This document shows positions 28,601-37,885 of a stretch of 64,000 nt of DNA, one piece after another. Under the pieces are notes generated by a model that saw only the letters and a program-made list of their open reading frames with translations, had not been told where the DNA came from and did not search any database. The stretch lies in NCBI GenBank assembly GCA_037074765.1, contig JBAMDO010000038.1, positions 124,001 to 188,000 on the forward strand, given 5' to 3'. How positions within the stretch are numbered: position 1 is the first letter of the stretch; the number at the start of each line of letters is the position of its first letter. The stretch comes from Mansonella perstans (Eukaryota; Nematoda; Chromadorea; Rhabditida; Onchocercidae). The position numbers and the translations under genes are program-made.

Positions 28601-31600
28601 TTAATTTCAGTTTTAAACAGGCAGAAGTAACCGATTCACATTCGAGACATGTCAGTGGCTCGAAAATGTCATTAATGGAAAACTCTTCATCAATGTCACA
28701 TGTAAATCTATCATAACAGTTGAGAATAAAATAAGACACCTTCCAAACCAATCTTTCCCGGGAAACTAAATGTTGTCTCCCAGAAGATGAGTAGTATGAT
28801 TTGGATCACTTTGTATCTTATCAGATATCTAAGATAAAAGAATTGCTTGACTGTAGTATAAGTAACTCCATTATTAAAAAAAATTTGGTGATAATAACCA
28901 GGAAGATCTGATCTTTCAAAAATTTCCTTTCATTTTTTTTTTTAGGAAGAATTCAAATCTGAGTTGAAATTTCTCCAGAGGGTTTTAGACTGATGAAGAT
29001 GAAATAATCGGAGTTAAATAATTTTACTCTTCTAAAGATAGTTTACCATTACAAATGTGAATTGTGATTGGAAATTTTTGAAGCTTTAACTGAATTATGA
29101 AATGAGAAGCGGAAAAATTGAGTATATAGAAATTGGATAATGAAATTATTTAATTCATTTGGTATTCTTTCCCATCAATCTGTATAGTAGAGTAATGCAA
29201 GAGGAAAACATTTGATTATTTCAAAGAATATTATATTATGAATAATGCATTATATCATTGGCAGATGCGTACAACACGGTCAAATACCTTCAGTGCATTA
29301 TTGCATTCATCTGATCGTCCGTTGCGAAAATTAACGAAAAATTTGGACGAGGATGAACCATGTTGTTTGAAGATACAATTTATGCTTGTTGAGGTAAAGC
29401 TTCTTCTATCAGATTGTTTTTTAATAAACTTTCAAAAAAAAAATTGACATAACTTTTTTAGCGAAAAATTTTGAAATTAATTCGCTTCTATAAATCTTTT
29501 TTATACGAGGAATAAATTGCGATTTCTGATCGTTTAAATAATATAGATTATAAATAGTTATTGGATTCAATAATTTAATTCCATCAAATTATAAATTCTG
29601 ATTATTCAAGATACCAAAATTCATGTTTAATTAAAAATGTGGAAATTTGGTAATTTATAGAATGGTTACAGAAGTAGTTAAACAGCAATTTCCTGTTTTG
29701 AAAATTATGCACATTAATCAGTTTCATTTTTTTAAGAGTTTTGTGAAATATCTAACGAAGATTGGATTAAAATTGTTGGATATTACAACCGCTGTAACAC
29801 GACAGGCGGGTAATAGTTATAGTTTGCACTATGATATGCAGGTATAATTTCTTGATAGCAATATGTGCTAAATTTGTTTCAAATTTGTTTTAGCTTCAAA
29901 ATATCAACTTTAAACCTTTTGGTCCCATTTTTTTGTATAAAATAGAAATTACCATAAGTTAATTAATTTTGATTTTGTAAAATAATTACTGAATGTATCT
30001 AATAGCAAAATAATTTTTCTTCTAATACTGCTGTGTAATAATTGAGCTTTGTCATGTCATTCTATTAAATTCCAGAATTCCCAATCATCACCTAATGTTT
30101 GGATGTATAAAGCTTGTGATGGTGGTATTTTATTCGTTCATCTTACAATCATTGCGCCACATTTCAGGTCTGTTGAAATATATGTGAAATTTTATTATTT
30201 CGAAATGATTTGGCAAAACTTACTTGTCAAAATGAATTAATGTTAGCTGAATTGTTTTATTTTCTAATAAAAACCATTCTTTTTTTAATTTTTCATTTGT
30301 AAGTTTTGTTATAATATCCCAGATTTTGGTAGAAGAATGGAGCAAGGAATATTTCAGCTGTTTTTTTCGACATTGTTTCAGAAGTTATATTTGAGTTTCC
30401 GAAATTTTAGTGTTCAGTATTTGTTATGGAATATTGCACAATTAAATCGATTCAAAATCAAATCTGATAAGAACTTCGACTATAACGATCAAAGAGATCT
30501 TTACGCATTAAAGGATAGCATCATATCAAAGGCTCACGTTCATTCATTCACCTATGATTTCCATTTGCGTATGGTTGCCACATATTTAGTCGGTGGAAAA
30601 CAGGTTATAACTTATTTGGAATCTGAAAGAAAAGATTTAGTGGGTTAGAGATCAAATTAATTTTATTTAAAACCATTGCCTATTGGATATTATTTAATAA
30701 TTAATTTAATTTACTAAGATTTTAAACTCATTTTACATTTCCAATATTCTTTGTTGCATATGTTCAAGTGAAATCATTCGTGGTTATTATGTCATGTTTA
30801 AAGATGATCTGAACATTTATGATCATTTGCAGGTTCTTTTCAATTACGGATACAATACCCACGAGTTTTTAATTGATTTTCTGCAATATTATAATTGTCG
30901 CCCACTTCATGCTTATAATTGTATATACGAAGAGAAAGTTGGTTCTTTTTGACGCTTGCTTATCAATTATTTTATCATCATTAAAATAAATGTAAGAAAC
31001 AATACTTTTGTAAATATACACAGGATACACACACTAAAGTTAATCTTATAAATCCCTTTGTTTTTAGATAACATTTCCTAATCTACCAGTAACAAATCAG
31101 AAGGTTTGGGAATATTTGTTGGATGAAAAACGTCATAACTGGCGCATAGTACGTTTGAAAACAGTTGAAATGGATTTGCCTGGACAATTTATGATTGTTA
31201 CAGAGAATGATAGGGTGAAAATTTTCTTCAATTTTTTTTTCACATTTTTTTATAAAAATTTTTTAGTGATCCTATTTTTATGCAAATTCTTGTCTATAAA
31301 TAATAGCATATTTCAGGATTGTTTTGGTTTACCCTATAAAGAAATTCGGGCAATTGTTCATGAAAACCAACTTTATGCTACAAAAACATTAAATATAAAA
31401 TTCTATATTATGCTGGTTTCGCTGGAAAAAAGTGATTTTTTTTTTCGAATGTTTCAGTTATGAATTCTTTGTATAACTATGAAAAGATATGCTGGATTCT
31501 ATTTTAATTCAAAATTTGATCAAGTTTATTTAGCGGAAGCACTTATCGAAAGTAGGGAACAAGATGCAGATCATAGATGTGGCACAAAAATAAGTGGTGA

Positions 31601-34600
31601 ATTTAAAAGATTGGAAGATTTGAATGTAAGTTGCAAGGCGGATAACTATCGTAAAAGTGCTGAAAGCATTGTAATGCAGCAACGGTAAGTTTGTTAATTT
31701 TACTTGAACTGCATTTTATCTTTCAAAAGTCATGAAATGTAATTCAGAATGTTAGTTGAATCTGAGTCAATCATATTGTGAATTATTTATACGTTTGTAT
31801 TGCCGAAAAAAAATGTGAGCTTTGAAATATAAACTGTAATCATATAAATATTAAAAGTTCACTTTCTATTAATCTATAAATGAAGCAAATAAATTATCTG
31901 TGATCCTATATTTAAACATGCATTTGCATAATTCACTCAAAGTTTGGGAATTTGTTACTTGCTGAAGTACTGATAAAGAAATAAAGAAAGGTATTTTTTT
32001 TCTTTTCATATCTACCGCTCCAGAATCTTTCATCTTTCTCTTGTCTCTCTGCCCTTATTGTAGATTTTTTTCCAGTATTTTAGTATTCCATTATTGCTTA
32101 TCACTAATATAAGTATCTTTTTTTTCTTTCTTACATCACTACATCTTAGTTTTGTTCCTCCTAATTTGATATCTTGCTGTATGATAAGCATCTTTCATGT
32201 TCATTTCTTACTATCTTTTCTAAATCATACTTTTTGTTATTTCTTGCTTTGCTTAATCTTTACATAATCTAATTATAATCTTTCATGGTCTTTGCAGTTT
32301 TTTATGTAACTATATGGAATGATTAATTTTGTTTAAAAAAGCTGGAACCATGAATAGTTTTTTGTTAGTCACTAAGTTTATGTTAACTTTGCAATTTTTT
32401 TATTGCTGTTAAAAATTATATTGTTAAATTGATCATTCACTTCTTCCTAACTTTCTGCACTGATGGTCAAGTGATGTACAATCATTGTGACCTGTGAAAT
32501 ATATTTTCATGGGATTTTATTATTTCGATCCTGTAGATTTATTAGTTTATTTGTCAATTTATTCTACAAATTAATAGATCGCATGAAAAATGATTTGCTT
32601 TTTCTTTTTTAAAACATTTGTAAATGCTCTCAAATTTCTTTCTTCTGAAAAGATTTAATGGCTTTAAACTAACTAACATGCAATCATCTTCTTGTTTAAA
32701 CTTTTGATTATAGTTTAGTTTCAAATTCAAATTGAATTTTAAACTTGTTCAAATGTTTTTATCTTAATATATGACATTTGTTATGTTATGGTTTAGCAAT
32801 TATTAATGCAAAATATTTGTAGCAATGCCAGTAATGTATGTTGCGCACCAGTTACTCGTATCAAGCAACGAAGTCATAGTGATGATGAGATTGGATTAGC
32901 CAAGAAAGTAGCACTTCCGCGCAATTATTCAAACGGTTAGTACAAAATGTTTGCATATTTCTTTGCATATTGTAATTCAATGATATTTTGTAGTCTATTC
33001 AAATATTGGAATGCTTTTTTGTCGAAGAAAAATATTTTCGAAAAAATTTTTTTTATCTGTTAGCACTAGTTTGCTCTTTAGTTAGTTTAATGAAATAGAA
33101 ATTTTAGTAATTTCAAAGAAAAAAAACGAAAATACCTATATCTTTAAAATAATATGTTCGAGGTATTTGTTTTTATAACAGTGGTCTATTATTATCATTG
33201 TTATTTAATTTATTTTAATTTTGTTACCTTAAATTAATTGAATTGAAACTTTTTTTTTAAATGGTGTTAAATGTTAAAGGAATAAAATTAGATGATTATC
33301 GTTCAATATCAAAAGAAAAAAAACAGGTATCTGAGGAAAATAAATTATCTATTCTAAATATTGCACCTTTGCGGCATTGCAGAATGCGATCGTCAAATTT
33401 TCAAGGTATATGCATTTTTGTAACAAATTTCCGGAATTTTTACAGCATTTAACATTCATTTAAATCTATTTGTACAGTAATCAAATAGTAGTACCATGTT
33501 TTTTTTGACAATGAGAATTTCGAAGATAAATTTGATAAGCTTACTTATGTATAATTTTGTTTAAACCTTCTTTTTTTTTTCAAGGCGCTATCACACTATC
33601 AAATTCATCATCAATTGTGCCACGTGAGCAAGCTTTTTACATCTATTACATAAGTAGACGTCAGAAAAAACTGCAGAAAGAACTGGAGGATAGTGTGATG
33701 CATTATAAACGAAGGCTACAGATGGTAATTGAGGATGCTGTATGGCATTGCAAAAGGAATCAGGTTATGATAAAAATTATTTTACTCTTTCTTAAATGCC
33801 TTTTTTCCAAATTCATTAGTCTTCAATAATTGCGACTGATATTTTCAAGCATAGATTTGATAATATTTCATCATATTTTAAGCATTGTAAATTTAATCTT
33901 AACGATTGAAGTGAATAAGCAAAATAAATAGTTTCCACTCAGTACTTCTTACCTAAATCTAATGTTTGACAGAGCAATATTATAGAAAAGATTTTTTTAT
34001 CTCTTGCGTAATGTATAGTGGTTCTCATTTAGAAAATTTTAATCTTTTTTAATCTTATTTTCTCTTAATTTTGATTTTTCGTTTCAGCTTTGGAATGATA
34101 TGTTAGAAAAACATGTAACAAAACGTGAAGGCATTGAAATGACCGAGCAATGGAAATTATTAGCTCGTCATAATAATGATATAACATCAGTGTTACGATT
34201 AGCACTTTCAACATCTCTTACAACAAAAGATTTGGATAATTTATTGGGTTATGTTAAATCGGAATCATTGAATATTTACGAACCATTATTGGATTCACTA
34301 GTTAGTAATCTGAATGCTGCTGCCCTTTTCAAGTTACTTATTCAACATTTTGGTCCTCAAAAGTGCCGATTATTCTGTTCATTCGTGAAGGAGGTATTTA
34401 TTTTAGAAATTTTTAATCAATTGTTTCCAATTAAGTCTTTAATGATCTCAGTAATTGAGCCTGGTTTAAGAGTAATATGTTTTTTGACAAATAAATAGAG
34501 GAAAATTATATGATAGAAAGAAACAAAAGAAAAAAGAAAATTGCCATTCCATGAGGATATAGTATTTTACGAAAATTGTCAATTATTTTGAGTGTATATT

Positions 34601-35698
34601 ATTTTACGCAACGGTTTGCAAATGTCCCATATCGGAATTTTAAATTTTAAGCCGGGATCCTAAAGCAGAGGTCTAAAAGTTAGAAATAAAATTCCTTTTA
34701 TTTCTACCGGTAAAATAGTATACATCTATTTAATAGTTATGGTGTCATTATCATGATTTATGGTGGATAGAATTTAAATGAGAATGGAATACTTAGGAAA
34801 GTTTTGGTTATTAGATGTTAAATTAAATATATTTACAAATCTAGATTAAAGTGTCCAAGAATTCCAATATTTCTACTTATTACAGAATCATTCTTTTGCA
34901 CTTTTTGCTTTTGATCTTTAAGTTCAGTAAAGTTCCATCGTATTTTTATTCAAATTGATATTTTGCTATAGTAAGCAACTTCACAACTTTTACAAATTAA
35001 TGAAATAGTTTTGGCGATTTACTGCATGATAGATTGTGTCATTTTGAAAAAATCCGTTCGCGCATTTTTTTAACTTTTTCTTTAAAATCAATATTTTGTT
35101 CTTGAAATTACTTGATGGTTAAATTTGGATAATACAATGTACATTTATAGCATCTTGTGATCATTACTGCTGAAGCTCAACAGGACGTATTTCTTTTTAC
35201 GGCTCAGAATGATGAAATTTCACAGATGAAATTGCTTACAAAGGTATTTTCTGCTGCCATTTTAACCTTTGTAGGGCTTTGTAGGGTTTTTTTTTTTTTG
35301 TTAAAAATAAATTTGTCGTATAATCATAGGTGATGGTGAACAAAGGAGAAGATAATCATCATTGATTATACCTCTAGAAAGTGCTATTAAAACACAAAGT
35401 AAACTTTTGCACTTGTCAAAAATTTTTTTAATTGATAAATGGTGCTGATAAATACAATCTTAATAAAAATAGCAAAACAGAAAAGATAAAATCGGTTTCA
35501 GAAAACTACAGTTTGTATTTAAATTTCATTTATTATTATGTTTTCCTTTTTTTTTTCCAGGAGCGCAGATACAGTGAATCTGGGTCACTGTTAATGGAAG
35601 CAGATCAGACGGTACGAGAGCAATTCAATGAATTAGTTCGTTGTGTCGCTTCTTCCGCTTGGATGAATTTAGTCCATATTAGTTCATCAATAAATTGA
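2405..35698 (+). CDS. SZT2: SZT2 homologue (KICSTOR complex scaffold subunit), about 67 exons
   Basis: The spliced product is about 3,480 residues, close to human SZT2 (about 3,430). Identity rests on colinear blocks across the whole protein: an N-terminal VILLVSNSS/LWYLKHI block; YRFVFIIDISPS at 3330-3390 (human YRFVIELDLSPS); a von Willebrand-like ITDGF segment in exon 5 and LITDTV in exon 7; LILAHDHPLPPRLF-like exon 14; RPLEIMLARYKKVPL in exon 17; LMTEMWSEP in exon 20; LTVHGIHEP in exon 40; WQNARSRLL in exon 50; and a C-terminal VFLFTAQNDE. In vertebrates SZT2 holds KPTN, ITFG2 and KICS2 together and recruits GATOR1 to lysosomes so that amino-acid loss shuts off mTORC1; the same job here is inferred. 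Most introns are 50-400 nt; the largest are 10655-13688 and 31685-32822. Exons are listed in the four block entries below. Confidence 0.9.
8137..8504. other. SZT2 intron with a GC-richer antisense island (about 8170-8370)
   Basis: This intron holds about 200 bp with clearly more G and C than flanking introns. On the minus strand two overlapping frames are open; one reads through a lysine-rich stretch starting MRKDSVVAKSKQDVIRKYC. No family is recognised. It may be an inserted fragment of foreign or transposon origin, or chance. Confidence 0.3.
10655..13688 (+). other. Longest SZT2 intron (3.0 kb)
   Basis: This stretch between exons 20 and 21 contains no exon that would extend the SZT2 frame. 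The only structured signal is an imperfect 21-bp inverted repeat at 11749-11769 and 11807-11827. Open frames such as 11569-11772 lack any recognisable motif. An independent nested gene or enhancer cannot be excluded. Confidence 0.6.
11749..11827. repeat. Inverted repeat (hairpin) in the long SZT2 intron
   Basis: Arms 11749-11769 and 11807-11827 pair at 19 of 21 positions (core CAGTCGAAGG and its complement), with a 37-nt loop. This could be the end of a small foldback element or a transcribed hairpin. Confidence 0.6.
13689..20456 (+). CDS. SZT2: SZT2 exons 21-36 (central block I)
   Basis: Exons: 13689-13941, 14204-14710, 14953-15120, 15428-15558, 15941-16014, 16208-16294, 16681-16747, 17178-17283, 17372-17605, 17915-18123, 18212-18343, 19009-19257, 19530-19660, 19763-19836, 20112-20202, 20381-20456. 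Exon 22 is the longest in the gene (507 nt) and contains a 24-bp tandem duplication. Exons 25-28 encode acidic, low-complexity linker sequence (for example DADDETRSNDFF), as expected for a spacer between folded parts. Exon 32 begins QREKTDTVRFK and is helical and basic. The join 20202/20381 keeps frame only with a GC donor (AAAG then GCAAGA). Confidence 0.8.
14398..14445 (+). repeat. 24-bp coding tandem duplication in SZT2 exon 22
   Basis: Two 24-bp copies (14398-14421 and 14422-14445) differ at two bases and encode DGSFCSTD then DGSFCPTH. Frame is kept. It lies in a loop-like region of the protein and looks recent. Confidence 0.85.
15559..15940. other. SZT2 intron carrying an 88-codon antisense open frame
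   Basis: The intron is GC-richer than its neighbours. On the minus strand (15900 to 15634) an uninterrupted frame starts with MTKGLIFVKNYAHSS and includes a HLCTGCVNWVVS segment. I do not recognise the family and no splice or promoter signals support expression. It may be an old insertion, or a chance frame. Confidence 0.3.
20203..20380 (+). other. Predicted GC-AG intron of SZT2
   Basis: Exon 35 ends GAAAG and the intron begins GCAAGA. No GT in range restores the reading frame of exon 36, whereas the GC site joins phase 2 to phase 2. The acceptor is GCATTCAG at 20380. Just upstream a 24-bp unit (20331-20354 and 20355-20378) is tandemly duplicated. GC-AG introns are a known minor class in nematodes. 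Confidence 0.65.
20710..26520 (+). CDS. SZT2: SZT2 exons 37-50 (central block II)
   Basis: Exons: 20710-20976, about 21504-21656, 21852-22027, 22286-22465, 22623-22905, 23149-23358, 23597-23691, 23945-24063, 24194-24318, 24692-24861, 25104-25238, 25438-25597, 25895-25977, 26276-26520. Vertebrate-like landmarks are EFLLEKMHAVNECDDLLIE following TINQ (36/37 join), ACRIVTHHWFYIHPRL, FAVRNRCNLYV, LLTVHGIHEP and WQNARSRLL. The 37/38 junction is the one doubtful splice. The T-rich acceptor at 21503 is out of phase with the donor at 20977, while an in-phase acceptor at 21514 lacks a pyrimidine tract. An unseen microexon or a donor about 8 nt downstream (at 20985) would also restore phase. Confidence 0.78.
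27396..35698 (+). CDS. SZT2: SZT2 exons 51-67 (C-terminal block)
   Basis: Exons: 27396-27540, 28088-28293, 28611-28701, 29265-29393, 29686-29841 (acceptor at 29660 would be out of phase), 30076-30167, 30333-30603, 30833-30937, 31068-31214, 31317-31431, 31534-31684, 32823-32935, 33280-33405, 33585-33763, 34088-34393, 35151-35243, 35561-35698 (TGA at 35696-35698). The end of the protein is well formed: a long helical, basic segment (SRRQKKLQKELEDSV), then a leucine-rich helical region and a terminal beta-strand run (HLVIITAEAQQDVFLFTAQ), like the roadblock/longin-flavoured C-terminus of SZT2. Exons 60 and 61 are short and were placed by phase only. Confidence 0.76.
31685..32822 (+). other. SZT2 intron 61 (1.1 kb)
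   Basis: Pyrimidine-rich on the plus strand (many TTTCTT runs around 31990-32300). No coding signal is seen. Confidence 0.6.
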
Positions 35699-37562
35699 AA
35701 TGTTAAAAAAAAAGGACAAGGTGTAGGCTATTATTAATTTTTAAGATTTTATTCTCATGATAAATTTTTTTTTTGTGTAGTAATTTCTTCCAATGTTCAA
35801 TATTACCATGGTATTTTTTATTACAAACACTTTTCGGGTAAGCATTAATAAGGGTATTGAAGGAAAAATGAATATGGACAGTGAATTGAATAAATTCCTA
35901 AAAGGAGAAAATTTATTACATGTCATTACTGTTGTTGTTATTGTTATTGTTATTGTTATTTTTATTTTGATAATTTGCATTGAATACGATTTGCAGAAGG
36001 AATGATAACATTTTTAGATTGTGCTAAATTTTGCAAATATTGAAGTCCAACTATATTTTAAGTATTTGACTTTAAAGCAACATATTAGTTTGAATAAATC
36101 TCTTTTTGATAGATATTTCATTGTAGTGTTAAGTAGTGTTAAATTGATTCTGTGTGCTGTATTTAGAATGTTGCAGATTTCTTGCTCAGTTTTTTTTTTT
36201 GGTTATATTTTTATTTTAAAATACGGGTTTGGTAATTTGTAAAATTGCTTTATTATGTACAAAAATTTTCAAAATATTTCCTGTTTTTATTATCTCATCA
36301 TCAGTTCAATTTCATTGTTCAAAACTTACAATTTGAAGCAAAAATTTGTGGTTTTAAACGGCAGTTATTCTAGTTATACTTTTTTGTCAACGAAATCTTT
36401 TGGTTTCTTTTTTCGATTTTATTGAAAAATCAGAATTGGTTAGATAAAGTGGAGAGGTTGATTGAATTCAACAAATTCTTCGTATTTTATAATTCAGATA
36501 ATATTAAGCGACATTTTTTGTCACATTCGAAAGCACTTAAATGATATTTTTTATAGTATAATTTTAGTGTTATAATATAAAAAAAATCCCGCAGTATAAT
36601 TTAAAATTCTTGCGGTGTAATTTTTATATTCATTTCTGGTACATTAAATTTGTTATTTAAAAAAAAAGCATTTCAACATTTCAACATTTTTTCCTCTAAT
36701 TTTTCTCTTTTTTCTATTACTGTCAGGTATTGTTGTTTTATTGTATATTTTGCAAATAATTGGATTGAATTTAATTTTTTATGAGAATTGAATGGTTTCA
36801 TTGTTTTTTTGTTTTTTTTGTTTTTTGACACAAATACACAATGTAGAATTGAAAACGAGAATTCTCAAAAAAGATTCAGTTTCAGTTTCAGTTCAGTGAT
36901 TTTTGCAAATTTTATCAAATCATTTAAATTTTACATTGAAATGATTTGAAAGGAAAGTATTTTGTTTTGTTAGGGGTATAATTCTAGTCAAAATTAAATT
37001 AAAAAGAATGTGAAAAAGAATTATGTGGAAATTAACATTTTGCGCATTTTTTTTTTTTTGGATTTAATTTACGACAAGATTTTATTGTTTGAGCAATGAA
37101 GCAAATAGATGGAAATAATATTAAATCGCCTTATTTACAAAATTTGAGTTTGTTTTGCTGACGAAGAAATGAAATATCAATATCAATTTTTTAAATGAAT
37201 GATATCAATGCAATATTGTTCTGCAGAGGATGCTTTGGGTAAATATGTGAAATTTGATGCAGAATATTTTTTCAAATTATGACTAATAATTTGAAATTTC
37301 ACTGTGACATAATTCGGCGAAGCAATGATTAAGAATTGGAAAAATAGGTCCATAGTAATACTCGAAATTTGCAATAATATTAAATATTCATATTTAATTT
37401 GTATCAAATTTCAATTATTCAAGTGGTGTACATCGAAAGAAAAAGACATGCAGTGGTTTGTTTAAGGGATTTTTGCTAATTAGAAAATATTATTAATTTA
37501 TTAGTTATATAAAGTCAAACTAAGGGATTTTCAATAGCTAACAAATATTTTTTTGCTTAGGC
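35699..37562. other. Intergenic region downstream of SZT2
   Basis: AT-rich DNA with a possible polyadenylation signal (AATAAA, 36093-36098) about 400 nt after the SZT2 stop, and a GTTATT-type short repeat at about 35930-35965. A 45-codon open frame at 35868-36005 spans that repeat and would encode a single hydrophobic helix. No recognised gene. Confidence 0.5.
36093..36098 (+). terminator. Candidate polyadenylation signal for SZT2
   Basis: AATAAA lies about 395 nt after the TGA. In such AT-rich DNA this hexamer is common, so the call is weak. Confidence 0.25.
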
Positions 37563-37885
37563 TTAAGCATAAGCTCCAATCACAATAGTTTTCTTTTTAT
37601 GCGTAATCATCGAAAAGTTTTTTCGAATGCATCTGCACAGTCGGGTATACATATGCCGTGGTATACCAGGTAATCCCAGAAAATTCTGAGGTAAGAAAGT
37701 GATATTGGTGCTAATAAAAGTAAGCCGAAAATGTATTTTCCCAAGGCATTCATTGTGCTGTTTATCCATTCATTATATTGTTTACCCGACATTTTGCCTT
37801 TCCAATAACAAAAGTCAACGAAGGCTGCAAACATTGCGATAAGTAACAGGACATAATGAAAGTGCGCAACAATAATTTCTATTAT
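37563..37885 (-). pseudogene. coxA: Wolbachia-like cytochrome c oxidase subunit I (coxA/ctaD) fragment, frameshifted
   Basis: Reading the minus strand, the conserved COX1 block appears in order but in two frames: IIVAHFHYV (37879-37853), [15 protein letters not shown] (to 37769), then in another frame ECLGKIHF (from about 37751) and [18 protein letters not shown] (to about 37653), back to the first frame for [10 protein letters not shown] (37648-37619), then NFSMITHKK. This matches the bacterial COX1 order VAHFHYV, GK.SGK.YNE, LGKIHFW, N.TFFP.HFLGL.G.PRRIPDY.DAF. The YWxGKxSGKxYNE-LGKIHF stretch is alphaproteobacterial in style. Nematode mitochondrial COX1 differs here, with LWW after the HFHYV block and HFAGLHGFPRK, so a NUMT is unlikely. 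A 20-bp tandem duplication (37745-37764, 37765-37784) causes one frameshift and a stop follows in the first frame. It lacks the rest of the about 500-residue protein and is surely non-functional. Confidence 0.85.

Noticed and set aside
37563..37885. Interpretation of the COX1 fragment as nuclear mitochondrial DNA
   Set aside because: Nematode mitochondrial COX1 differs in this block and uses another code; the [10 protein letters not shown] and LGKIHF stretch is alphaproteobacterial in style. A database comparison would settle it.
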